A DNA stretch of 64,000 bases from Anarhynchus alexandrinus (taxonomy: Eukaryota > Chordata > Aves > Charadriiformes > Charadriidae), in assembly GCA_008711295.1 (NCBI GenBank), contig VUYV01000016.1, forward strand, positions 889,372 through 953,371, in the 5' to 3' direction. The notes under the pieces were generated by a model that was given only the letters and a program-made list of their open reading frames with translations, did no database searches and was not told where the DNA came from. Position numbers and translations under genes: made by a program. Shown here piece by piece: positions 24,203 through 35,778 of the stretch (positions are counted from its first letter, which is position 1; the number at the start of each line of letters is the position of its first letter).

Positions 24203-27200
24203 ATTTTTTCCAGGCTGGCCCTTTAAATTGCTTCCATGCTCTGCCTGCCTGGCTGTGAAATATCGCTAATAAACAAAGCCCAGAACAAAAGCCTACACAA
24301 CAAAACATCCTTTTCTCCCTAGGCGTCTCCCTGGGTGCGGTTTCCCACCGCTGCTCTGCAGTGTGGAGGCAGAGCCAAAACAGCTCAGTCTCATTCTTCC
24401 TGCCCTGGAAGTTGTCATCAGGAGGCCTCCCCCCACCCGTGCCTCCGAGGAGCACAGTCTGTCTTTCCTGAATTTCTCCTCCTTGGCTGAGAGTGATGGA
24501 GCCTTTCCCTGCCCTAAAACAAAAAGCTCCAACAGAGGAGGTTTATCTAGGCGTAAAGCAGTACAACTTGAGATTACTCCCTGTTTTGTGTCTTCTCCCT
24601 CATAGGCACACCTGGATCGCTAAGCCGTGAGCGTGCTCGGCCTCCCACGGCTGCATCTTGTTCTGGCTGTGCCTCAACTCAGCATTGCGGCATGACCCAG
24701 GTGGGCGTCACATCCTCCTCCGTATGGAAGGGAAATCGGGAGCTCACGGGGATCCAGGGGAGGGAAAATGGTGCAGAGCCTGGGCAGAGGCTCTGGTTCA
24801 TTCCTACTCATCAACAGGTTGAATGTATGTTGATTGGGCTGGCACCTGTACGTTGCTCTATTTTCGCCCCCCTGTTGCCCCATTTCGCCCCCGGCAAGTA
24901 AGCTTGGACATTCATCCAAATCTCTCTGCATGGTATCCAGGTCTTATAGACTTTTCTTTCTCTAGCCTGAAGTAGCTGTTATACCCTGTTGTATTCTCAT
25001 TTTGTTCCAGTTTATCAAACATCTCAGTGCTTGAAGCCCTACTTTGGTCAAGAAGTAATCCTTTGCTGCACCTCTTTTTTGTTCTGTGCCTGTTAGCTTT
25101 ATAGTGTCCCAGGAGCTGCGCAACAGCACTGGGAAAGAGTGGTTTGTATTCTCTGTACAGACTGTACCTTTGGTCCATGCTCCTGACCTCCAGTGGTTCC
25201 AGACACAAAGTCAACTAGGCACATTTATTAACTGTCAACGAAGTTGGAAGATATATTAATAACAAGGCTAGGAAGGGTGGGGTGTGGAAATGGAGAGGGA
25301 ACATAGAAGTGCGAGAGGGACGGCAGTTGGCTGGCTGAATCCTCAGGCCTGTTGACTTGGCAGCCCTCCTCCTGTAAAGAGGTCAGAGCTATCTCATCTC
25401 AGGTTTCCGGAGAAAGACCACAGGAGGAGGAATATGCTTGTGGATGTAAGTGTGTTGATGCACTATAGCCAGCTTTGAGTTATCTTTTGCATTCACGCAT
25501 TGCAAAGGCAGGCTCTGTTGTCCTCTCCTTGCAAATGTAATTCAGGGCCATTTCTTCTGTATAAGACCCTCTTGGTAGGAGTGAGAAGTAAGGCATAAAC
25601 CTCCTGTTCTGGCGTTATGATCGATGAAGACATGTTGCCACAGCATCTCTAGTCCTTCTCCCATCCCCGGAAACTTGGCTGTAGCTCTCTTCATTCGAAT
25701 TAAAATAACAGACATAAACTTATAAATCACATAGTCATATGTAGACAGTCACAGTATTTATTGAATAATCAAATGACTTCTGAGTTTTACATTTTTTCAT
25801 AAGGAACATTTCATTTTAGGTTACCAACTAGCTAGACACTTCAGCCAGTGCCATTTCCGTGATGCCTCTCAGCGGCCTGCGATGGGCTGGGTACCACCTG
25901 GCACTGCCAGTTTGCTGGAGCGCTAGTTCTGGAGCACGATCAAAATAAACGGTGATGTTGCCGAGGGCATTCAGGTTGTCTGGGACTTCCTGCCAAGTCA
26001 GGGTTGTGGCTAGGGTCGAGGTGTTAAGGTTTTTCTACTGTTTTCTGCGCTCACACAGTGATGCCTGACAGACTTCGGGCAGTGGGAGCGTCTCAGTTTT
26101 CAGTCCTTTACTGACATGCAGGTGGTTTCCAACGATCGGTGCTCTGTTTCTCTTAAGCTGGGTCATGAGGGAGTAGAGACCAGAAAATGAGAAACTAGTT
26201 TCTGAGGCTAACTGGTTTTCATTGGAACTCCTCTCTGCATCAGCACTTGAAAAATACTAAAAAAGACTTTTTGTTTTGTTCCACTGAAGAAAAAGGTAAA
26301 TACCACTGTAGACAATTGCCCTATATTTTCACATTCTTTTGGTGAAGGTCAACCCACAGATAACTTCTAGAACATAGTAATACTAAATATTGTTCTTTAA
26401 ATTCTCAGTGACTGTGGAAGGAGTCTTTTTGGTAGTTTCTTTGGAAGCCTGTTGATAACTATTGAAATGTGTCAGCTTTCCTTCCTGCCAGACCATTAGG
26501 CAAGATGTTCCAGGTGCCCTTCACCAGCTTAAAGACCCAGCATATTCATCCACAAGTACTTTCGGCTGGATTCTTTAGAGGCATTTGGAAGGTGCACCTC
26601 TGCCTTGCTCCATGATCAGGATAGAGAAGGGTCAAATGCAGAGGCTTTTAACGAAATCACAAGGTGGTTTGAAATCTGAATGTTCCTTTGAAACAAGGTG
26701 CTGTCTCCATGGCATGTCTCTAAAAATCTGCTGGCGTAGGTGTCCATTCATAAATATGGAGACAGCCATATTTTAAGTTCCTTGTCTCTTCTGTTGTAAC
26801 TGTAAAATATCTGAATGGTGCTGAAGTGTGTATCACAATAAATGTTATCTTGACAGTGGGAGCCTCCATCAGAAAGGTCCTTCCTGTAATTCCAGAAGGG
26901 CCTGAGCTGACCTGGAGCCTGTTTGATTTCAACTCCAGTTGGTTTCTTCTTGTTGATTTCATTCTGCTTACAACTATGAGCACTCTTTGTGGTATATATG
27001 GTGGACATATTGTTAATCCAGCTTACTTATATTTTTAGTCACTTTGTATTAACTTACCACCATCAGAAGGTTTCTGCTATTATGTTTTTTTTTTTAATCA
27101 AAAAGTTCAGGCAATTCCATGGTCAAAATTTTCTCTAGAAGCTTTTTATAGTAAAAAAGGTACATGGACTGTAAAAGTTGAAGGGCTTTTGGACTGCTGA

Positions 27201-29739
27201 CAGTCATATTCCTCAGAAAAAGTATTGGCGTGCCAACTGTTCGTTACAGATGACCCCACAGATCAGTGCACACAGGTGCACAAACATGTATTACTTGTCT
27301 TGTAAAGCCCTAACAACATTTAGGATGCTATTCCAGTCACTGTCCAGAATATAGCCCCTGATTTTGCTGCTCATTTTTCACTTTTCAGTTTCAAAGAGAC
27401 CAGCTGCACTTGCTTTTGGATGGTCAAGCACCAGAACAAGTCTGCAAAGTTTGAATAGCAGATTCAGCAGATTTATTTAAAACTTATGAACTGGCACTTG
27501 AATTTTACTTCATGGGAATATTTTTCGTTGGGCTTAGGCTTTGTAAAAGGTACCTTCTGGATGGGTTACCCTACACAGAAATGCAGCTTTTTCTGAAAAT
27601 GGGTAGGAGATGTATTAACTGGCATATAGAAGTTAACAGATGATAGATGCAGAAATGGAGGTGGGAAGAGAAACTGTAGAGCAGAGCTGATGAGCTGGTC
27701 CCCCAGGTTTTTTCCACCTAAGCCATTTGCGTAGCAGGACACTCCCAGATACCCTAGTAATGCAACAGGTTGCCATTAACTGACTTAGGAAAGACTCCAT
27801 GAAGGTGATGAAAGTGTTTTTTAAAAGCAATTGACTGAGAGCTGCGCAAGTTGAAATCTATGGGAATTTCTTTATTCACTTAATTAGAAGCAGAAAATAG
27901 GATGACAGGTTTTAGAAAATACCCAGTTGATGTTTCTCAAGACAAGAGGTTTTGGATGCTGGGTTATGTCTCTTTTGGCCACATTGGGTATAAAGGTGGC
28001 TTGTGAGATTGAGTGAAGCCATATTCAATCCATGGACCTCACTTGAGCCACCATGGGCTAGCTTGTGATGTACTTATTTGGGCTGAACGTTACTCTTACA
28101 AAACTATTAAATGGTGTTTAGCCCTGATTCAGCTTGTGTAAAACCTTTCCCAGCAGTGATCATTGAAGGAAAACCATAACTATATGAGGAAGGAGGCTGG
28201 ATACTTTGTGTTTTGCTTAAAAAATGGATAAGGAGGTTATATTCTTTAAGCCTGGGACTAGCCCTCGCAGTATGTGGAGTTTTATTAACACAATCCTCAT
28301 GCTTGTTATGTGTCTCTGTGTGTAACTTGGTGCAGACTGTGCCACCATCCAGCCTCTGTCTGGATCCCCATAGACTTTCCCTTTCAGAAGAGGTGGAAGA
28401 ATATCACTTGCTAGAAGTGTGCTTATGGCTGATTACCAGAGCCCTCCCCACCTCCTTCCCCTTAGCAGCTTGACAAAATGTGTTTCTTTTACATTCTTCA
28501 AGTGATGAGGGGAAAAGGAAGGGCAGTCCCAGAAGGGATTTGGTGCTTACTCCACCCTTAAGTTTTATGTGTGGTAATGTTCTGTTCTGCTTGATTTTTG
28601 TACTCCTCTTTATTAACTGCTTTCAAAAACCTGCCACTTTCTACCTAAAACGTCTCAGTTTTTTTCTGGTTTAGTGTATTCGTGGTTTGTGTATAGTTGA
28701 TGGAAGGGCATGGACTTCTCTGGAGGATGGTTCAGAGGCAATATCTGATCTGGGATGCTATGTTGGGAAATGTAGGAACCTAGAGAGTCTCACCCCACAA
28801 CTCCTATTATGTGTCTGGTCTCAGATGAAACCAATATGAAGCCTCCCCCTCTCACCCCTTTTCTGTTTTTAGGAGGCCCTTCAAATATGTTGGCATGTTA
28901 TGGGTTACATCCTCGTCTGGGTGGAGCTACCTCAGATTACAGAGGACAAATTTGGACCCTACATATCAGTGAATTTATTCTAGAGTTTTCAGGAAAAAAA
29001 AAAGTTGGAATACAGATTTGCTGGGTAATGGATGAGAAGCTGGGTGAAATTTTGTAGCTTTAAATGTGGAGGGAATCGGACTAGAAGATGTCAACGATCC
29101 TTGCTGGAACTGCAAGGTTTGAAATTTACATTTCATTCAGGTTTATTAATAATTAACTTTTTTCAGTCGTTACTAATTCCTCTGTGCTCTTGGCTGGGAT
29201 GCTGGGTGCTTAGTTGTAAGCACTGCATTTGCTGAACCAGTTTGAATCTTTGTCCTGTGCGTTGCACATGTTGGTCGCGGGTGTGTAACAGTCACCCCTG
29301 CTGAAAACGCTTGGGTTTCCAGTACAGTGAGCTGTAATTTTGTTTACAGCGAACAGCGCAAACACTTTTTGAAGTTGTTTCAATGCTTAGGTAATATGTA
29401 CCAGTCTCACAGCTAGAGCGTGATATCCCGGGGACCTCAGAAGAAGAGTAAGAGCCTGTAAACCACTCAACTCCCTGGTTGCTGGCATTCAAATGATGGG
29501 TTATCTGAGATGTGGGAAGTAGACCTCACTCGTGAAGGACAGGCTGCATGATTCTAATGACCTTTGCATGCTTTTCCAGCCTGTATTGGGAATAAAGAGG
29601 CTTCAGTCTTGCTTTGTTTGTACATTCCTGAAGTGTCTGTGCCCTACACGCTGATTGTGGCATTTGACTCCCTGGTAGCACAGGCTGTCTGCCTCTTTCC
29701 TGTGACCTTTCAGGGTGCTTTCAGCTCTCAGCCTCCACA

Positions 29740-29777
29740 TCCCACAGCGTGGACAGCGTCCCACGGTGTGGACAGCC
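29740..29777. repeat. Imperfect 19-bp tandem duplication
   Basis: Two adjacent 19-base units, TCCCACAGCGTGGACAGCG and TCCCACGGTGTGGACAGCC, differ at three positions. It is a local duplication in an intron, with no evident function. Confidence 0.85.
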
Positions 29778-32700
29778 AGCGGAGTCAGCACCAGAAAGTG
29801 GATTTACTCAGGCAGCAAGCAGGAAATCAGAGACAAAATTCATGGAGCACTCTTGGGTTGGAAAACACAGAAACAGTGTGGTTCTGTTTGTTGAAGGAAA
29901 GATGGGATTGGGAACCAGGCCCTGCACACGAGAGAGAGGATATTGGAGGTCAAGGTAGTTAAATCCTTGCTGTATTAGTACTTTTATTATTTAAAATTGG
30001 TTTAGCAGCTGAAACAACAATCCAAAATGTAAGCGATTGTGTTGCCCACGCTGCCCTGTCAGGACAGGGGAAGCTTATTTCTCTAAAGCCTGTCTTGCAG
30101 TTCATACAACACGAGGCAATGGTCTCCAGGCTGAGCATGGAGACAGGCTGGAAACCAGCTCCTTAGACTTCAGGTTAAGAAGTGGGTGGAATTGAGACAT
30201 GGATTTTCTAGTCTTTCTAAGCTTTACTCACAGGACTTCGCTTTTTCAATTCAGGTGTTCTGTAGAGCTCCGAGTTTCTAACTAGTACTTTTTAGATACT
30301 TGTGGAATTTGAATTGGGGGAGGGAGGGTGTTTGACTATGCATGTCATTTTGCATACAGCCTTGTGCTTCTCTGAAGGTGTCCCTGTTGACCCGTGATCA
30401 GGCCAGTTTCCTCTCTGTGAAAGCTAAGGTGAGAATCTCGCTCTGATGGGGACACAAGATGTGGCTGGATGCTGGGAGCTCAGAAGAATTTCCATTCTTC
30501 AGCTTAAATATGGGTTTAAAATGACATTTTAAAAAATATTAAGTGTCTGTTGTGCTGCTGTTAGGAGGGGGCTGAGTATTGCTCAGAATAAATGCAAAGT
30601 TCGGTTACATCTTAACTAGATTTTCCTCCTTTTAATAATAATAATTACTCTAAAGTGAATTTGTTGCTAAAGAGCTGGAGTAATTACCCTGGTCCCGAGT
30701 CATCAGGAGGAGAAAAGCAGTACGGACTGGGAGCGAATGCATCCGGAGGTGGAAGTCCTGAAAAAGGGTAATTGAATTGATTTCTGTGCTCGTCCAGCCT
30801 TGGTTTCAGAGAGGGCTACCAGGAAGGAGGCGGTTTGTAATTTTGGTTTCTTTGATGTACATACCTGATACGTAGGAAATGGAGAGAAACCATTGCCTTT
30901 AGTATAGTGGTTGCTCTCATCCTTGTTTCTGGACCATGTAACCTAGAGATGGAAGTGTCCTTATCCCATTTTCAGTCCTCTTAGCCATTCAGTCATACAC
31001 AATTTATCTTAACTGTCAGAAAAACTGCAATAGGTTGGACTGTGCATTAGCCAGGGAATAGTCTATTTACATAAGTAATGGGACCATTTGGGGATTGCTG
31101 TTCAAAATATATTTTCTTCAATCATAACACCATAAAAACCTCTTGACAATCCTTAGATAGTAAGAGTAACATGAAACTAACTACAGCTTAGAATGTTTCA
31201 TGGAAGAATAGTAACTCTTGAAAAAATAACGTTTACTTTAAAGATAAATGTAGCCATTAGGAAGTAATTCCAGATGTGTGGTTATGGCAGAATTTTAGTG
31301 ATTATAGTCTTAGCCTGTTTAGTGAATTACATTATTGCATTTAAAAGTAGCCAATGAATTTTTTTAAAATGAATTCATTCTTCAGATGGTCTGAATAAAA
31401 CTGTTTATTTTCTATTATCTGAGAAACAAACAGAGCAGAATCTGGTTTATTTATGAAAGTAAATACAAAAGGTCTGACCCCTGGATATTGCCTTTGAAAA
31501 TTGTCTGAGAAAATGCTCTTCCTGGTAGCTGATTCTTTCTTCAAGCCATTTCTTCTTTTTGAAGATAATGCCAACCTCCCCGCCCTCAAATTATGCAATA
31601 TATTTTAAAGAATGCTTTGAAATGAAATGGTTTGATCTCTTTAGTCTCATGAGGTCTTCTAGTATTGTATCAACTGCAGAAGGCAATAGAGTGTTATATT
31701 TTATCAATGAAGACAGAAGTTATCAAATTTACAAAACCTTTCTTTGCCCGTCATGGTGGGTTTGTGCGGAGTATTTTGGGAACTGGAGCAGTTGCATGCT
31801 ATTTATTAGTTCACCCATGTGCTTGCTTATCCCTGTAAATTGCCTGATAATGTTTCCAAGGCCCAGGTGTACACAGCGCTGGCATGTAAGTTTAGGAGGA
31901 TGTGGACCAGCTGAGAAATCCCAATACCTGTTTTTTGTTTTTAAGCCCTTTGTAAAGGCCACTTAAAGTCCGTGTCTGAATTGTGAATGGTAATGAAGTT
32001 GGGACCTGCCATTTCTAAAATACCTTGTTATAAGTACGCTCGTGTCTATTGTATTCTGAGAATGGGTCAGCTTGGAGTCCTCTGTATTAAGACCCCTCAG
32101 AACGTTGACAGCTGAAATTCACGTTTCGTTTGGCTCTCCATAGAAAACATTGTTCCTTTATTAGTTTGGTATTTCAGCTTAAAGCCAGGCCAGGATGTTT
32201 GAATTACAAAGGTTGTTCCTGCTGGAGCACAGGGTTTCTTCTGTCCCTGTGTTTTCTGCTTGTGCTACATATTCTATAGTGATTTCTTGCAAGGGTGTTA
32301 GTGGGCGCTTTGCGCATGAGTGGAGAGTGCTGCAGTAAGCTAATGGGACACAATGCAACTGTCTCCTGCTTTCTGCTGACTACACAGTCAATAAAACAAA
32401 TCTCTACTCACAAAGTACTTGTTGAAATGATCGAGCAGGGGAGGTCTGACCAAATAAAATTACGGTATTGAGCAGCAGTTAGTGCAAGTAGCATGTTGGG
32501 CTTAAAATAAATATGTAAATATATGTGTTACATGTATGCGTATGTTATATATGCACACAGGGTTTTTTCAGCTTGTGTCTTTCAACTGCAGGGCTAATTT
32601 TATGAATGACAGATCTCACTTGAGGTCATTAATAGTGAACTCGGCTACATTAAGAGCTCCAGAAAAATTCTCAAACGTTTTCCCCTGTTACTCTCTGGGC

Positions 32701-34365
32701 AGCTGCAGACAGTATTGGTGTTTCCGTTTGTCAAATAGGGACACCCATAACTTAGAAACAAGATTTGCTGTTGTAGCTCAGCCCATCTGCAGGACCTCCA
32801 TTTCTGTAGTAAGAAGCCTGGAGGTTTCTGCTGGAACTTGTGTTTATCTTCCCTCCCTGTTCCCGGAGGCAGCAGGGGGTTGTGCTGGACCAGAACTGCA
32901 GCAGCAGTCTTAAGAAAAATTGTTTTTCAGCACAGGCTTAAGGCAGTGGTTGCAGATTATGTAGCTGGGTCTTTCTTTGGGAGAAGGCAGGGCAGCTTAT
33001 TTCAGTTAGGATTGAGTTGTGTTATCCTCACCTCACCACAGAAGTGCTTTGCTGCAAGGTACTTGCTTTTATCATGGCAGTGTGTCTCTGCTACCCCTCC
33101 CTGCTGTCCCTGTGTCGCTGAGGCACGCCCCAGAAAAGGGAGCTTGATGTCAGCCAGCGAAAGAGGCGCTGCTTTGATTTTTCAGCATCTTTACAGAATC
33201 ACAACAAAGCTGCAAGTTTTCCAGCCCTATAGGTGTGGGATAAGAGGCCCGTTTCATGCTCAATTTAGCTTTATCTGGGATAGATTTTGCTTGTGTGGTG
33301 CTCAGGAAGGGTTAGAGCAGTGATAAAGCACAGGTTATAGTTGAATTTATTCTGGATCCAGTTATGTGTACGGCTAAACACAGATGATACAGAAATAAAC
33401 GAAATCTGATGGCTTGTAGCATCTATACTGAAGTAGCATGTCGCTGCATCCTGTTTTTAGTGTCACTGCTTTTATTTTCATAGCTTGAGCTACTGCTTTT
33501 CCAGTGGTGTATCTCCTACTCTTATTGGGCACTGATGAATACAGAAAGCTGAAAAGATTGAAACTGATGCTGGAGAACAGTCTGATTCCACTCATTGTTT
33601 ATGCCACAGTTACTCCATGGATTTAATTGGAATTAACCCTGATTTCTGCCTGTGTACAGGAATCAATGGGAGGCTTTTGTCCAGCGTTGATAGTAGATGA
33701 GGATCAGGTAGTGAATGCTGTGCAGAAATGTTTTGGGTGGGACTTAATCCTTTCCCCCGTCTTTGCTCCCTCCTTTTGTTGTTTGTAGCATCAGAATGCG
33801 TCTGGCTGAGGAAGGACCCATCCATCCCCAGAGCTCCCTGCTGGAAAATGTCAGCCTAGGCATGTGCAACAGAAGACTATAATTTTAAGACCTTTCCCAG
33901 AGCAAGGGGTTTTTTCCGTATTCTTTCAGTCTGTTGGCAGCTTACCATAACTAAAGCGGTTTCTTCCCACCTCTTGTGAAGGTGAATTGCTCACAAATGG
34001 CCTTTGGTGACAGCTTCTTAGGTAACAGCCATGAGTGCGGCTCGATTCCTCTTTCTGTGCAAAATGAAGGGGGTATTTTGGAAGTACATATATGAGGAAC
34101 CTTCTCATCTGCGGTGGGGAATAGGAGAAAATTAACCCGGCCTTTTTATCCTAGGACCATCTGGAAAATTAATGCCTCTTGAGTGCGCGAGCAGTGTTAG
34201 TAAATATGTTGTTTTTCCCCTGTGAGTTGCATTTATGTCAGCTGCAGGATCTCCACATTTTTTGGACTGAATGTGGGCTGGTTAAAGCCATCCGTTTACC
34301 CTCTGGCAGGGATGTGGTGAGACGGGGATGTGGGAGGAAGAGATGCGGTGCCCTGCTCCCCTGCG

Positions 34366-34380
34366 TCAGTAGGTGGCACC
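34366..34380 (+). promoter_or_regulatory. Candidate CTCF-binding site
   Basis: TCAGTAGGTGGCACC matches the CTCF core consensus CCASYAGRKGGCRSY at 14 of 15 positions; the first base differs. It lies in a GC-richer patch about 1.2 kb upstream of the canonical SPTBN1 start exon. CTCF sites commonly mark domain boundaries or promoter-proximal loops. The match was made by eye; occupancy is not shown by sequence. Confidence 0.45.
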
Positions 34381-35530
34381 AGATGGCCGGGCCAGCGGAA
34401 GGGCGGCTTGTCCCCTCTCCGCCAGCTGACCCACAAAATTAGAGATTTTTCTCAGGTATTCTCCTAAGTCTTCCAGTAACATTACCGTTTCTATTAAAAC
34501 CCAGTCATGCCCCCTTTTCCAAATATTTAACTGCATTTTTATAATTACTTATTTTTATAAAGGTGAATCGTGTGCTTGCTCTTCAGGGACATTCCTTGGG
34601 TCTCTCAGAGCACTGACTTTGGAGGGATTGGGTTATGGAGAATACAACGCAGCCGCTACTTCATCCCCAGTGATGGGGAGAGCTTTGGATCCGTGCTCCC
34701 AGGCCAATGGCTGTTCCTGCAGGGTTCACAGCCCCTAGTTTGGCAGCCGTTTATAACCTCCCTCCTCTTCCCCTAGAGGAGGTGTTAGGATCTTTTATAT
34801 TTAGTGCTGATAAGTACATGCAAATTCCAATTGGAAAACAGTATGAATATGCTAACAGTATCCGACTGCCTGAAAGAGGAGAACCTCACGTAAAGAGTTG
34901 CGTTGGTGGGCTACCATCTTGTTGCTAGGGAAAGTTCAAAGCAATGCATCAGTTAGTTGTATTTATCTAGATTAGTTCATAAATAAATTCCCAGGACTGG
35001 TCACAAAGGCAGCATTTGCATGTGAAGAAAGAAATGTTTTTTCAGATCTGTGTTAAAAGGCTTCTGCTGGTCAAATGCTTATGTGACTTTTTAAGGATTT
35101 GCATTTTTTTTGTCAGAATTTGCACCATTTTGTAAAGGTGTTGAGGTCTTATTTGCACTTCAGGTTTTTCTTAGCAGAGTTATCCACGGCTCCATATGCT
35201 TTAGCCAACATTCACAGATTCATAAAGCCAACAGGCTGCTTTTGAAAATAACAATTGCGAAAGTATCTTATTGCACTGTTTCATACATGTTCCACTTTGT
35301 GCAGAGTTGAACATGACAGTTCTGGATATGTGTATGTAGCAAAGCTACTGGCTTGAAATCTTGCTTTTGTGAAGTACTTAATTTTTTTTAAGAAGACTTG
35401 GAGCATTCAGTTGCTTTCTGAAGAACTGGTTGGTGTCTAACCTGTTCTTGAGCTTGTGCCCAGGCTTTGAGTGAAAGTCATTGATTTTTGAAACCGGAAG
35501 TCTTGAGCTGGAATTTTACTACTTTCTTCA

Positions 35531-35552
35531 TAGACAATATGTATATTGTCTA
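35531..35552. repeat. Near-perfect palindrome over branch-point region
   Basis: TAGACAATAT (35,531-35,540) and ATATTGTCTA (35,543-35,552) are exact reverse complements separated only by GT. As RNA they could form a 9-bp hairpin with a TGTA loop. The 3' arm ends 29 bases before the end of the intron at 35,581. The arm's last bases run into CTAAAT, the most likely branch-point area for the following acceptor. Confidence 0.85.
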
Positions 35553-35581
35553 AATTATTATTATGTATTTTTCTTTTACAG

Positions 35582-35630
35582 AGGTTTTTAAGAAGAATCT
35601 GATGGTGAGAACAGGTTAAGAAGACTCAGG
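35582..35630 (+). other. SPTBN1: SPTBN1 5' leader at start of coding exon
   Basis: This is the untranslated first part of the exon carrying the canonical start. The acceptor is a T-rich tract ending TTCTTTTACAG at 35,581; a second AG follows two bases later, so the boundary could be 35,584. An in-frame stop TAA at 35,589-35,591 lies upstream of the ATG at 35,631, which rules out an N-terminal extension within this exon. A five-codon upstream ORF starts at ATG 35,602 and ends with TAA at 35,617-35,619, 11 bases before the main start. Because an acceptor precedes this leader, at least one untranslated exon must lie further upstream, probably outside the window. Confidence 0.85.
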
Positions 35631-35778
35631 ATGACGACAACAGTAGCGACAGATTATGACAATATTGAAATCCAACAGCAGTACAGCGATGTCAACAACC
35701 GCTGGGATGTCGATGACTGGGACAATGAAAATAGTTCTGCTCGACTGTTTGAACGATCCCGCATCAAGGCCCTAGCTG
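35631..35778 (+). CDS. SPTBN1: SPTBN1 first coding exon, long isoform (partial)
   Basis: This exon encodes the first 49 residues of beta-II spectrin, the ubiquitous non-erythroid beta subunit of the spectrin membrane skeleton. That subunit pairs with alpha-II spectrin and crosslinks actin under the plasma membrane. The peptide starts [20 protein letters not shown] and ends ERSRIKALA, with an acidic, tryptophan-containing middle ([10 protein letters not shown]). This is the known vertebrate N-terminus ahead of the tandem calponin-homology actin-binding domain. The exon has 148 coding bases and ends after the first base of codon 50, at the donor CTG|GTAAGC. In the family that codon is Asp, the start of the next exon, which was not found in the window. 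The ATG has A at -3 and an in-frame stop upstream. Reading on past the donor hits a stop after three more codons, as expected for intron. No frameshift or broken residue is seen. Confidence 0.97.

Larger units (their letters stand above)
24203..35530 (+). other. SPTBN1: SPTBN1 upstream intron, third block
   Basis: No gene is supported. The block includes GC-richer patches at about 24,300-24,900 and 34,170-34,440, a short imperfect tandem repeat at 29,740-29,777 and a candidate CTCF site at 34,366-34,380. The segment around 30,650-30,790 has unusually few homopolymers and several transcription-factor-like words, which makes it a candidate conserved noncoding element. The longest open frame (32,838-33,323, + strand, 161 codons) has no recognisable domain and is treated as chance. 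Confidence 0.55.

Noticed and set aside
32838..33323. 161-codon open frame on the plus strand
   Set aside because: No domain, no splice or promoter context, and it lies in a GC-richer patch where long frames arise by chance.
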